In this document: positions 11,210-23,249 of the stretch, piece by piece
Numbering within the stretch: position 1 is the first letter of the stretch
How the letters are laid out: each line of letters starts with the position of its first letter
Assembly (NCBI RefSeq): GCF_937616625.2
Contig: NC_065571.1
Coordinates: 52,499,651 to 52,563,650, forward strand
Length of the DNA stretch: 64,000 nt
Source: Mercurialis annua
Lineage: Eukaryota; Streptophyta; Magnoliopsida; Malpighiales; Euphorbiaceae
Direction of reading: 5' to 3'
Notes under the pieces: model-generated
Databases searched by the model: none
The model's input: only the letters and a program-made list of their open reading frames with translations
What the model was told of the DNA's origin: nothing
Translations under genes and position numbers: made by a program

Positions 11210-12906
11210 TTATCATCTTTTACAAATAAAAGATATTTATTATAAATATTTCAGTTTTTTTTGCTATATTTTTTTAATTTTTCTACCTTATGTAGGTGTT
11301 CATGTTCTCTATGGATGACGCTTATGGTAGAGATTGTCTAAATTCGATTTGAGGATCGGTTTACGGTTTTAGAACATATTTAAACATTTGCAATGTATTA
11401 AAATTTTAGATTTTTATATGTTGCAAGTTTTTACATTTGTAGTTTTTATAATATTTGTAATTGTATTTGGGTGACCTTTGATGGCAGTATAGCCCTATTC
11501 GATGACGGTTTTTACCGCTCTCATCATATCCTCTATAGTCGTTTACTCAATGTGTTGAGAAACCGTTCATATTTGTAATTTTTGTTATTATTAATGAAAG
11601 TTTTAGCATTTAAAAAAATGGTAAAAAAATAGAAGGACTTACATGTTGTTTTTGAATAACTTAAAGAGTTTTTATTTATGCCTAAAATATAAATTCCTCA
11701 TTAATAAATAAAGCCAAAATAATTTTTAAATCTAAACATTTGCATCCTTTATCTATCACCACCAAAAAATTTTATTTTTATAATTATATCTAATTTGAAT
11801 TTTACCAAAATTTTAAATGTTATTTTTAAGTATAAGTATTTATATTTTTTATCAATTACGATCAAACATTCCTGACAATTATTTTTAGAAGGTAGATAAT
11901 ATTTTGTAAAATTTAGTCGTAAATAATGGACGCAAAAATTTGAATCAAAAATGACACTCAAAGTTTTTGACATGGTTGCAATTTATTTTTTCAAATTGAA
12001 CATAATTATAAAAATTGTAAAAAATAATCATAATTGATAAAAAAAATATAAAAGCTTGAATTTAAAAAATTATTAGGTCAATAAATGATAATCAAAATAT
12101 ATATAAACCAACAACAAAATAAATCTATCTTCAGTTAACATTCAGGTGATGTTCTCTTTTATTTTCTCTAAAATAATTCTAGCTGCCTATAAATTTCTTA
12201 TTATTTTTTATTCGACTGGTGTTAATGGTTTACTTTTTTCGTTGACGGAAGTCATCTATTTTTTCTATATTACTTTAAGTTCATAAATTATAATAAATAA
12301 CCAACTTTTTTTTACCATTTTTGTTATTATTGGAGTAAATTTTATCGACGAAACGCATATCAATTTCAGTTTTTCATAAATTAAGAATTAAAGACAGATC
12401 GAAAATCTTTTAACAATAAAGATGAAATCGTTTAATAATTATAATAATTTTTTTAACGTTGTTTTTATTGTTTGTTGTTATTTTTTTGTAAAAAATTTAT
12501 TATCTTTTCTTTATGAAGGGTTTGTTAAGTGATGGTTGAACAAGAAATAATGTCTGTATTTTTTTGAAATAAAGATATTAGCAAAAGAATTGATAATTTA
12601 GCTTTTGTTTTTGTAAGTAAATTTGTAAATCAGAGTGTATGATACCGTAAATTGTCTGTTCTATATTATATAATCAATTTTAATTTTAATTTTTTAATTT
12701 TTTTACGATTGTAAGTTTGTAACTGTTTCAGAATTCAGTGAAATTTGATAAAAATAATAATAGTAAGAAAAATAAATCTTTCTCTTGCTGCAGTACAGTC
12801 CACATTTTTTTTTTGTTTTTGAAATGATACAGCCCACATCTTTATTGGCCGAATCACATTGATCTACAAGTAGACTTTGGGCCATGTGGTGCAATTCGTA
12901 GACCCA
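11210..12906. other. AT-rich intergenic stretch
   Basis: I see no gene, RNA or repeat that I can support here. The minus-strand frames at 11749-11973 and 12703-12894 have low-complexity composition, with no recognisable domain. Confidence 0.4.
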
Positions 12907-13300
12907 AATTATGTGGAGGAAATTACACCCTATACATCAATTTCCCTAAATGTATACATTAGTGACTCAACATATTAAAAAGTGCAGAATTCTCTCATTT
13001 ATTTTAAATATTTTTCATTTATACCTCATTGTAATTATGTCCCCTTTTTACCCTTCATTACTTATTCACATTACCCATTAACTTTACTCAGACCTTACAA
13101 TCCAACATAATGACCGGATAATTGACGACCACCAAACATACCACTGAGGTTGCCGCCACCGGAGGAAGGAGACGACGGTCTCCATCCATAGTTTATGCTT
13201 CAATGACCGCCGTTTATGCTCCGATGACCGCTATTTTAATGAGAGTTTGGGTAATTTCAAATCAGATCTAAAAGATTATTCATTTTGTGATGATAACAAC

Positions 13301-13370
13301 GCTGGAGGAGGAGCTACAGAGCGCCGCCGCTGGAGGAGGAGCTACAGAGCGCCGCCGTTGGAGGAAGGAG
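13301..13370. repeat. 28-bp GC-rich tandem repeat inside the Mutator-like element
   Basis: Two near-perfect copies of a unit containing GGAGGAGGAGCTACAGAGCG, followed by a partial third copy. It lies in the subterminal zone of the element. Confidence 0.75.
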
Positions 13371-13700
13371 ACGACGGTCGTTCAACAATTGTTGCCTTGT
13401 TGTTACCGCTTGGTGGCTGAAAATCTCCAAATACTCGCACAAAAATTTATTTCTTAGATTATTCAAAGAATTGGGGCCGGTTGGAGTATACTATTGGTGG
13501 AGATGAAATCACTGCAAATATGAATCTCAATTCTCTGTTCTTAATACTCTTATTTTAAACTTTATAAATGTTGGAATGGGTCATGAGAAATTGAAGACTA
13601 TGGTTAGGATGAGGGATGTGGGAGTCGTGCCAAGTTCATTAGCAATTGTAATTTCTTTTAGGATGAGGGATGTGTTAATAAGTGCAATGTCCACAAGGGA

Positions 13701-14018
13701 GTGGGAGATATCTTATGTGAGATGCAGTTGTTGGTGCGAGAGTTTCATCTAGTTCAATGGAACTTAACTTCAAGAGAAGCAAATAAACTAGCAGATGGGA
13801 TGGCAGGTTTGGCAGCATCTTTTGATGCCCGTGTTTTAATAGAAGAGGTGCCTGAAGTTTTGTTTGAAGTCTGGAAGTTGGACAAAGTTAATTCCAGAGA
13901 AGATATTGATGACCTAAATCAATCTAATGTTGGTCAACAACTCTGCTGTTTTAGTTTCTTTTGTTTTGATTTTTCTTTTAGTTTTATTTGGTGTTGCTTT
14001 CATTTGTTTATTTCATAA
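13701..14018 (+). pseudogene. RNase H-like (RVT_3) domain fragment
   Basis: A 105-residue frame whose first 65 residues look like the C-terminal part of the RNase H-like domain of plant LINE-type retroelements. Signs are SREANKLADGMAGLA, matching the family's R-x-x-N-x-x-A-D-x-x-A pattern, and IEEVPEVLFEVW, matching the usual acidic-Glu-Val-Pro tail. The upstream catalytic half of the domain is absent: preceding DNA has stops and no Asp-Gly start. The last 30 residues (Phe/Ser/Cys-rich) read through T-rich sequence and are probably not native. It lies within the 12916-17050 element, so it is best seen as captured or inserted debris and not a gene. Confidence 0.6.
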
Positions 14019-14816
14019 AAAGACTGATTTGTCAAAGTCCTTTTATATATAATAATCTTGATTTAAAACATTTTATATTTTTTTCGCTTCATATGAGTTT
14101 TTTTTATGTTTATGATTGAACATGTTAAATTTACTAGACATGCAATAGTATTATAACTTGTAATCAACCTAAAATAAACTTTAAATCAACTCTTAATTAT
14201 TTATATAACTTATAATCAACCTAAAATAAACATTAAATCAACTCTCAATTATTTAACATTGTAAATAATTAATATTTTTTTGTATTCCTTTATTATAGTT
14301 TAAGTGAAAGTATAGTAAACTAATTTTTTAAAATCGACTTTAGTTTTAGATCGAGTTTTTTAATATATAGTATAAACTACCGATGTGTTAAAATAATCAT
14401 AAAACTCATATCAACTTTAAATTTTAAACGTGCATTTTATAATTTTATCATGTGTTTATGTAGTCATAAATCAACTTGTACCCAACTCTATATTTTAAAT
14501 ATATTTTAAATGTTTTCTTTCAATTGTTATAATTTTTTTTTTGGTATTAATTAGAATGCATGAGACATGATAGTACATAATACTCCTATTACAATTTCTT
14601 TTTCTTAGAGATGGACAATTTATTGTCAACCGTAAATAAATTTCTAATCAACTCTTAATTATTTAATATTTATAATTAATTAATAAACTCTAAATCAACT
14701 AAACATCAATCAAATATCAATGAAGGTAATATAATATATTTTTTAAGAATTGATTGAGTTATTAAAATACAACCTCTTATTACTTGAGCAAAAAAAATGC
14801 TATCAATTATATTTTT

Positions 14817-15415
14817 CTTCCGCGACACAGCTTAAAACTTTTATTGCCATTGTTCCCCTTTTTAAAGTTGTCAAGTGCCGATTTCGACTTTTAATGAGTT
14901 ATATTTAATCTGTTGAAACTTTTCTTTAGTAATTTGACAAATTTTAAATATCAATCAAATATCAACCAAAAATCAACCAAATGTCAGCTCATTGTCAACC
15001 GCAAAATATATATAGATAGTGTTCATGTAACTATGAATCAACTCTTAATTATTTAACATTTATAATTAATTAATAAACTTCAAATCAACTAAACATCAAC
15101 TAACAATCAATCAAATGTCAACCAAATGTCAACCAAATATCAACCAACTGTGTTTTTCTTCCGCGACACAGCTCGGCAATTTGATTACCACTGCCCCCCT
15201 TCCTAAAGTTGAAAAGTGCCGATTTTGACTTTTAATGAGTTATATTTAATCTGTTGAAACTCTTCTTTAATAATTTGGCAAATTTTAAATATCAATCAAA
15301 TGTCAACCAGAAATCAATCAAATGTCAACTCATTGTCAACCGTAGAATATAAATAAATAGAGTTCATGTAACTATTAATCAATTCATTGTCAATTTTAAA
15401 TTTTAAATATACATT
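14817..15415. repeat. 341-bp tandem duplication inside the Mutator-like element
   Basis: CTTCCGCGACACAGC at 14817 recurs at 15158, and the sequence after it (AGTGCCGATTT, CTTTTAATGAGTTATATTTA, ATCAACTCTTAATTATTT-like words) is repeated in the same order. The two copies differ by scattered substitutions. Confidence 0.8.
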
Positions 15416-17059
15416 TATTAGTTTATCATGAATTTTATAAATATGAGTCAACTTTACATTTTAAATATATATTTTATTAGTTAGTCATTTGTTTTTGTAA
15501 CTATGAATTTATTTATTGTCACCACTTGAAGATTGCATACTAACACTATTACCACAATCCATGTCCAGTAATTAAGATTATCACAAAAATCTACAATCAA
15601 AAAACATCAAATTCAAAATATTTATTGTAATTTATTATCAATTTTATATAAACTTAAATCGAACTCTTAGTTATTTATCATTATAATTAATTAATGATTT
15701 TTTTTTATCTATTTTATATATTTTTTTATTATTATATATCAAGTAAAAATATAATAATTATCTTTAAAATTAATGTCAAATCGAAGTCTATAGAGGCATT
15801 AATATTTAATTTTATATAAAATTTAATGTCAACTTGAAGTCAACTATATATAGACTTGATATCCACCTTATATAACATCAAATTAACTTTTAATTTTTCA
15901 ATATCATAACTGATTAACTCTTTAACTTTAATAAAGAAAAGTTTAAGAGTTAATAGTTACATTGCTGTTGAACCTTATGTGGGAAGAGAGACTTGAAATC
16001 AAGAGAATGTAATTTCAACACTAAACTAAACGATGTGCTAATTAGAAACCAATCAAATACAAGTCAATTTCTATCAATCTTGGAACACCAGCTGCAAACC
16101 TAGAAATTAAATCCCCATTTGCCGCAATCAACCAAATGACTGCAACCAAACCATCTCACCTTAAAACCCTGACTAAAAGACAAGCAACTCCAAACATCAA
16201 AAGGCTAATAATAACCCTTTAAACTTATTCAACAACAAGGATGTCCACTTTCTTGAAGACCAACTACTCAAAACTGCAAGCTGTAATTTCGACGAAGATA
16301 ATTAAGACTATCAGTTGAGCAATGCAACCTCAGATTATTGTTCTCACTTCAGCTACAAAAGCACTTACGAGCAGCTGCAACAACACAACCTCAGCTGAAA
16401 CAGTACAGCGACAAATACCAACCGAAAAATTCTGAATTTTTCTTTTAATGAAAAGTTCTCATAAAAACTGATATTTTCAAAATCTGGAAATTGATGCCAC
16501 CTGTGCCCATTATTCAAAGCTTCATGCCTAGCTATACTTCTTTGTTCAAATTAGACATCTAAAGTTGATTCGCTGATATCAATTAAAGAGACAGATTGCA
16601 GTTTTCTAACTCCGATAACTCTGATCCGCCGCCGCGGAAGTTAAAATTAGAGCCGTCGCAATACCAACGGAAGTAACGGCAACCATTAAAATAGACTAGC
16701 TGGAAAACAATTTGAAAAAGAAGGAAGAGTGTAGAAGATGCACGTTGAGAAACCACTGCCGCCGTCGGTCTGATGGAGGAAAACGCTTGGAGGTGCCTTT
16801 ACATTGGGAAACTATCGCCGCCGCCAGTCCGATGGAGAACAACGCTTGGAGGTGCCTCCATCTTCTGTTTCTTTTGTCTATTAAAAGGAAGGGGCACAAA
16901 TGTCCTATTTTAATAGTAAACTAGGTTATTTTAGGTTTTCAGGTATTTATGTAAATTTTTATTATTTTTTGAGAGATTTTTGTATATTTTTAATATGTGA
17001 TGTATTTATGAAAACAAATGGACTATTTGGGTGATTTGTGTGCTTGCCCCAATTATGTG

Positions 17060-18780
17060 CGATTTAGAAGAAGGCTAACCAACCTTCCCTAATCGTTTCG
17101 GGTAGTCCCCATCCATGGATTCTCCATCTCCGTCCCCACTGAAACCCGATTTATATGCATGTTTATCATTCAAAATATAAATATATAGTTAATTTATAAT
17201 TTAGTTACTTTAATTTTCATTAGTAAAAAAGTTAACTATAAAAATATAATATTGTACCTATATAATTATATAATGATCAAAATATAATATGTATGTTAGT
17301 TTAGTGTTTAATTCTAACTTTTCGGATTAAAAAAATTACTTTTATATTTTAAAGTATAAAAAAATTGTATTTGTATAGCTTAAATTACGATCTTCCTTTT
17401 CCAACTAGTTAGAAGAATTTTTAATACTATCAATTTAAACACTTTAAAATTTTATGCTAATTTCAAAAAATACCGTCATATTTGAAAATTAAATGGGGTT
17501 TCGGATCCCCTTGGAGTAAGGATTCTAAGGGGATGGAGATGAATTTATCCCCATTAATGTGATTGGGATGGGGATTTTCCACATAAACGGGGTTGGGGAT
17601 GGTAGCTTTCATGTGTCCCCTTCCGTCCGCTGCATTGCCATTCCTATTCAGATCCGGTTGATTTAGACCAGATTTAACCATTTCATTTATCTTTAAAAAT
17701 TGATTCTCATTCGGGAGTATTCCCGAGAGTATAGAGATCTATTTTATTATGCGCGGCGTTAAACTTTTATTTTTAGTTAAATTCTGGATTAATCTAAAAA
17801 ATAAATACATTTTATAAAAAAATATTTCATATTTATTTTTTTATTATAAAATTAAAATTTATCAAGAAAAATTTGCAAAAAATACTATATTTTACTAGTA
17901 AAACTTGTTTGATAAATTCTAAACAGTTGAAACACTAATATAATCTTTGCTTCTACTATTATTGTACTAATAAAAAAGAAAAAATGATTTTGAAAACTAA
18001 ATAACTCATATCTACCACTAGATTGTTGATGCGGGACATTGAGAAAGTTACATTGATGCTTCAATAAATTAATGTTGACATATGACCAATTCAACAAATC
18101 CTTATAAATCACATTCGTAGTAATTATTTTCATGTGTGCCCATTAATTGCTCGTCCGAATCATGAATAGTACTTTGATAATGGTATGGTGAAACCCTAAC
18201 ATGGTGGCCCTTTTTGAGTTTCATGCAAAAGGAAAAGATTTTCAAATCAAAATTTAAGATGATCATATCTACAACTAAAACGACTTTTGAGCAAATCGCA
18301 CTGAAGAGAAAGCAAAGATTTTATATAAACCAAATTTAAAAGAACAGGCAGCCTAAAGTATGTTTGCCTATCGCTCCCGTAAGCCCCGATTATTTTTACG
18401 GATAAATTTATAAATATCTGAAAAAATAAAAGTATTTACATATATTAACCCTTTAAGAAAATTAATTTTTACCGTTTTATCAAAAATTAACCGATAATTT
18501 TTTTTATTATTTTCTTTATGCAACAAAAAATTTGTAAAAACTATGCAAGTTTTGGTAAAATTTTGTTAAGGTATCAATATAATTTCATATAGTAATAAAA
18601 ACCTATTGAAATCGATAAATTTACATTGAAATTCACTAAATTAGATATAGATATACTAAAATTATGCTAATATTTAACTGAAATTTACTGAAAGTTAACT
18701 AGTTTTTAAATTTTTTGTTTCAAATTTACGAAAACTTGTGTGATAATTGATTGAAACTTACTAAAAAAATACTTATATTT
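17060..18780. other. Intergenic stretch with a GGGGAT-rich degenerate repeat
   Basis: Positions 17090-17150 and 17490-17660 are rich in CCCCATCC/GGGGATGG words and partly complementary, like the ends of a decayed inverted-repeat element. The minus-strand frame at 17463-17681 is a by-product. The remainder is AT-rich with nothing I can support. Confidence 0.4.
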
Positions 18781-18781
18781 A

Positions 18782-19140
18782 AGGCTTAATCTTTGAAAAA
18801 TACTCCACATTTTTTGATATTTTTTGTTTATTGTCCAAATTTTAAAATCTTTAGTTTTAACTTTTTTTTTAAACTTTCAATTTCAATAGTAGTAATTTTT
18901 TTAAATTGGAGTGCAGTAAAGTTCAATACCCTCTTCATATTGCTTTATGTTTAATTCTTATATTAAAAGACAAATTGGAGCAGTATGAAAGATTTATTTG
19001 AATTTTTTCCACTACAATTTGAACAAAAGATATTAGTCAAAAATGAAAAATGAAATATAAACTAAAATTGGTGATTTTGAAAGTTTAGGCCGTGAACGAA
19101 TAAAAGTTGAAAAGATGGAATATTTTCAATGACTAATCCT
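18782..19140. mobile_element. Inverted-repeat MITE family 2, copy 1
   Basis: The left end AGGCTTAATCTTTGAAAAA pairs with the right end, which reversed reads AGGATTAGTCATTGAAAATA. The arms extend inwards through AAAATCTTTAGTTTTAACTT-type sequence. ATATTTA flanks both sides. Diverged relatives are at about 25052-25406 and 61840-62225. Confidence 0.65.
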
Positions 19141-19439
19141 ATATTTAACTAATACTCAGTAAAATTTATTGAAAATCGCACAAAATAACCTATATTTAAC
19201 TAATATACTACTGGATTTCAGTGATTTTGCGACGGACAATTCCGTCGCAAATCACTCATATTCCGTCGCAAATGTGTATTTGCGACGGATTTGCGACGGA
19301 ATTAGTCCGTCGCAAAAGCTCTGGTCGCTAAAATATTAGCGACCAGAGCGTCGCAAATATGGCGACGGCCAGCCCGTCGCCATAACCAAACACACCGTCG
19401 CCAATGTCGTCTCCCAAAAAATGAAAAGGGAGACGTATT

Positions 19440-19640
19440 GGCGACGGATTTGTACCATTTTGCGACGGAATTGATTCTGTCGCAAATATTGACATATTGC
19501 GACGGAATTGATTTCGTCGCAAAATGATACAAGTTTGCGACGGAATCAATTCCGTCGCAATATGTCAATATTTGCGACGGAATCAATTCCGTCGCAAATT
19601 GTCAATATTTGCGACGGAATCAATTCCGTCGCAAATATAG
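19440..19640. repeat. Array of palindromic CACTA subterminal repeats (left end)
   Basis: Five units, each an inverted repeat of the type GCGACGGAATCAATTCCGTC, about 42-45 bp apart and separated by TGTCAATA or TGATACAAG spacers. Confidence 0.85.
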
Positions 19641-21188
19641 TCGCAATTTGGACAGAATTATCTATTTTCCGTCTGTTTTTCCTATTCAATTCACGACGAT
19701 TAAAATCTGTAAAATCTATTATTTGCGAACTGTACAAACTGTACAATCCCGTGTCGTTCAATCTCTTGAACACACGGGACGGGAACTCTACGGCTAGGTT
19801 TACGATTTTATTCGGTGGGAATAAAATCGAGGTTTATTTAGGTTTATTATCGTAAATAAAATCTATTCCAACTAAAATAAATCAAATTAATTGAGCGATA
19901 AAACCTACTTGTTGAAGGGCAGAACCGCAAAGAGAAGGTGAAACGTCCGGATCAATCGGAACCACGGTGCGCGGGCTATCAAGTGCTATCAGCGACTGTC
20001 AGACCTATCATAGTAAATAAAAACACGTATTAATAAAAAAAGTTAATACAAAAAAAGTTAATAAAAAATCGGCAGCACTTCCCCTAAAAATGAGCATCAC
20101 CCATTTTTCAGGGAAGTCCTGCAAGAAAATAACAATACACAAAATCACCACGTTAATTGAAAGCGTAATTGATTAGCTTAAATTATTATCTAATCCAATT
20201 AACTAATAATTGAATTAAACAACAACCTAATAAATTGTTAACAATTAAAAAACTTATAATATAATCATCAAATTAACCTAATTTAATCAACCAATAGTAA
20301 TAAAAATATTAACACGCAACTTTAGTAAACTAATTAAACAATTAAACCTAGAAATATCTAGCTAACAATTGTAATCTAATTTAACCTAACAAATATTAAA
20401 CAACTTTTTTAAAAAACCATAATTTTATTAAAATTAATATATTTTATTATAACAATTGAACTTAATTCTAATATAATTTTTAAAACATAAAATTAACCAT
20501 ATTAACCTAAAACACAAAATTAACCCTAAAACTAAAATAACTTATAATTAATATAATAATTAACTTAAACATTTTTAACTTAATTTTCTTAGATTTAATA
20601 TAATAATTAACTTAATAGTTTAATTATAATAAAAATGAATTCAACATAATTTGCATTAAATTAACCTAATTAGAAAATAATTTAAAAACAGAAATATAAA
20701 TTAATTATTAAATAATATAAAAACAGAAAATTAAATAAAAAAATATACTATAATTTAATCTAAACTAACCTAATTTAAACTAAAATAATCAAATTTAACA
20801 TAAATTAACCTAATTAAACTTAACTTAATTAATTAATCTATATAAATTAATTAACTGAATTAATAAAAAAAACATACCTAAAGCAGTAGGTGGACGCCGG
20901 AGAGGAAGGGAAGGAACGGCGCCGGAGAAAGGGGAGGATGCCGCCGGAAAATGGAAGAAAACGGCGGAGAAGAGGAGGGAACGGCGGCGTGGTGGCGAGG
21001 AGGGAACGGTCGGCAGCGTGGTGGCGAGGAGGGAACGGTGGCGACAGTGAATGGCTGAGAAAGGGAACGGTCGGCGGCAGTGAACGGCGTGGTCGGCGGC
21101 AGTGGTCGGCGGCAGTTAACTTAATTTTCTTTTGTTTTGTAAAAATGGAGAGGGTTTGTTCTGATCGGTTTTTTATTAGGGTAAACAT

Positions 21189-21287
21189 TTTGCGACGGAC
21201 TGATTATTCCGTCGCAAAATGTGCTTTAATGAAACGAACCGTTTCATTAAAGCACATTTTGCGACGGAATAGTCAGTCCGTCGCAAA
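21189..21287. repeat. 48-bp nested palindrome in CACTA right end
   Basis: Two 48-bp arms with one mismatch around a 3-base centre (AAC). Each arm itself contains a smaller GCGACGG/CCGTCGC palindrome. Two further hairpins follow: an imperfect one at about 21292-21386, and one with perfect 21-bp arms starting GGCGGGAAAGCTCCCGCC at about 21409-21486. Confidence 0.9.
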
Positions 21288-21926
21288 CATTTTGCGACGG
21301 CGGGTTTTATCCGTCGCAAAACTGTTGAATGAAACGATTCGTTTCGTTCAACAGAAATATTCGCGACGGATAAATTAGTCCGTCGCAAACATCTTAAACG
21401 AAACACAAGGCGGGAAAGCTCCCGCCAAAACTGCGACGACTTTGCAACGGACTGTCCGTCGCAAATTTGGCGGGAGCTTTCCCGCCATTCATTTCAAGGA
21501 AATTTGCGACGGATAAGCGTTCCGTCGCAGAATCCGTCGCTAAAATATAGAATTAGCGACCGATTCACCATCCGTCGCAAATTTCCGTCGCAAATGTGAA
21601 GATTTCTAGTAGTGATACTTGATCAAAAACAATTGAAAATTACTAAAATTTAATTAACAAGTGAATTTTAAAAATACTATTTGATTTAGAACTAACTACT
21701 AATATCTAAATTCAATGAAATTTAACTAATATTAGATTGAAACTTACTAAATCTTAGCTTATATTTGATAAACTTACTAAAATTTAGCTCAAATTTGACT
21801 GATATTGGATTAAAATTTACTGAAACAGAACCCATATTTAACTGATAAATTGATTAAAACCTTACTGAAACAACATTAAAATAATTGCAACTCTGTTGAC
21901 ATATTAAAGGAATATTGAAACCTCAT

Positions 21927-22145
21927 CAGTGGCGGACCTAGGAAGAGCCTATGGTGGGCAATTGACCACCTTATTATTTGAAATCTTCAAAAAAATATGA
22001 ACATATAAGTTAATACTATAGTTTTTTTGCTTTAAAATTTGGAGTATTGCCCACCTTAAAATTTATATTTCGTCAATTTTGTTAATCTTATAAACTTTTG
22101 ATACAATCTTACATACCTTATCAAATATTTCTGAGTCCGCCACTG
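21927..22145. mobile_element. hAT-type MITE (CAGTGGCGGA ends)
   Basis: Starts CAGTGGCGGACCTAGG and ends GAGTCCGCCACTG, which are imperfect inverses. A perfect 8-bp duplication, AACCTCAT, lies at 21919-21926 and 22146-22153. 219 bp, non-coding. Confidence 0.92.
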
Positions 22146-22589
22146 AACCTCATCCATATTAATTGTTATCTTTATATATGAAAACATTCTCCTAATTCTT
22201 CATATATAAGAAACAGATGGGAAATAATAATTAAGTAAGCTCGACATCATCATATGTTATAGTGTTTTTGCATTTTATGATAAGAGAATAAAGAAAAAAT
22301 GAACTCGAATTGAGAAAATAATGCTAATCTTTTTGGCTAAGGAATGGACCAGCGCACATGCAGTGATGCAAAATGTTTAGAGATGCTAAGTACAGACATT
22401 AATATATGCTCTCAACTAAAACACTAGTCCGAACAAAAAAAAAATGTTAATACCAGCATTAATTGTTGTCATCTCAATATGATTTTATTCCTTTGTTTAT
22501 AGTAATAGTATATCTCTAAATTCAAATTGAATAGTTATCTGAATTCGGAAATGCATGCATATTTATTTACTATCAAACAAGTCTTTATG

Positions 22590-22728
22590 GCCAATGTGGG
22601 CCTAGCTTAAATGGCTAAGGCACCTCTAAGTGTATCAAGAGATTGTGGGTTCGAACCACGCCTCGGTAACTAACAACTAACAAATGAGACTTGAAAGAGT
22701 CGATTCCCACCTTTGATAAAAAAAAAAA
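22590..22728 (+). mobile_element. tRNA-derived SINE, copy 1 (plus strand)
   Basis: A perfect 15-bp target duplication, AAACAAGTCTTTATG, lies at 22575-22589 and 22729-22743. The head has an A-box-like TAGCTTAAATGG and a B-box GGTTCGAACCAC, the internal RNA polymerase III promoter. It ends in a run of A. It is not a tRNA gene because the tRNA arms do not close. A minus-strand relative sits in the PME-B intron (38467-38602). Confidence 0.92.
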
Positions 22729-22974
22729 AAACAAGTCTTTATGAAGCGTAAATGATTTGTTAAGTTGGCTGAAACGAAATGGTTATGCATTTGATTCTAG
22801 CTTTGAGCAGGTCTGACAGAGACTTGTACTATTACTTTTCTAATATTGTTGTTGATTGTGTTAGTTTGTTAAGCGCTATGGATTTTATTTCCAGTGCGTT
22901 TGTAAAACACTCAACAAACGGCTACTCATTGCTTAACTAAGTCGGTCAATTCTATGCCTGTATAGGAAATGATT

Positions 22975-23245
22975 TAATATAGGTACCAAATCGTTAACGG
23001 AATGAAACGTGAGATACCAAATCATTTGCAAAACGTTTGAAAATGAGATATCAAATCGTTAAAATGATTAAATGTGAGGTACCAAATCGTTTACATAATT
23101 GAAACTGGGGTACCAAATCGTTTGAAAATAAATATCAAATTATTAACGGAACTAACAGAAGGGCCTTATAGTTTAAAAAATCAAAACTGATGTATCAAAT
23201 TGTTTAATTTTCAAACAAGAGATATCAAACTGTAAATTATAACAA
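22975..23245. repeat. Degenerate tandem repeat of GAGATACCAAATCGTTT
   Basis: Seven or so diverged copies of a GA-(G/T)-ATACCAAATCGTTT-type unit spaced 35-60 bp apart. It may be the end of a decayed Mutator-type element. Confidence 0.6.
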
Positions 23246-23249
23246 ACAT

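Larger units (their letters stand above)
12916..17050. mobile_element. Mutator-like element (4.1 kb), Pack-MULE candidate
   Basis: A 9-bp direct repeat AATTATGTG lies at 12907-12915 and 17051-17059. The ends are imperfect inverses: GAGGAAATTACACCCTATAC at the left and, reversed, GGGGCAAGCACACAAATCAC at the right, with further pairing around CATATTAAAAA and ATCTCTC. Subterminal regions are GC-rich: a 28-bp tandem repeat at 13301-13370 and a roughly 62-bp repeat at 16745-16860, both with GCCGCC words. The centre (14,050-15,900) is AT-rich and full of TCAACTCTTAATTATTTAA-like words. No transposase is present. It contains an RNase H-like coding fragment near the left end. A related element lies at about 47151-50307. 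Confidence 0.82.
19206..21614. mobile_element. Non-autonomous CACTA (En/Spm) element, 2.4 kb
   Basis: The left end is TACTACTGGATTTC; the right end reversed is CACTACTAGAAATC, the CACTA terminal motif (first base changed on the left). The 3-bp duplication ATA flanks it at 19203-19205 and 21615-21617. The subterminal zones are packed with palindromes built on TTTGCGACGGA/TCCGTCGCAAA, the usual transposase-binding layout. The 1-kb centre (19,860-20,880) is AT-rich, with one imperfect hairpin (20,066-20,125, around GCAGCACTTCCCC). A GC-rich block (20,890-21,120) of GGCGG/GGGAACGG repeats follows. No transposase gene is present. Frames within it are palindrome shadows. Confidence 0.9.

Noticed and set aside
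16696..16924. Overlapping Arg-rich frames on both strands
   Set aside because: They lie in the GC-rich tandem repeat of the Mutator-like element; neither has a homologous look.
19302..21406. Several overlapping frames with repeated NSVAN/IPSQ-type peptides; CRISPR-like regular spacing
   Set aside because: They translate the GCGACGGA palindromes of a CACTA element. The spacing is that of subterminal transposase-binding repeats, and spacers are not unique.
22602..22670. Possible tRNA gene with A-box and B-box
   Set aside because: The arms do not close into a cloverleaf, the sequence ends in an A run, and it is flanked by a 15-bp target duplication: it is a SINE.
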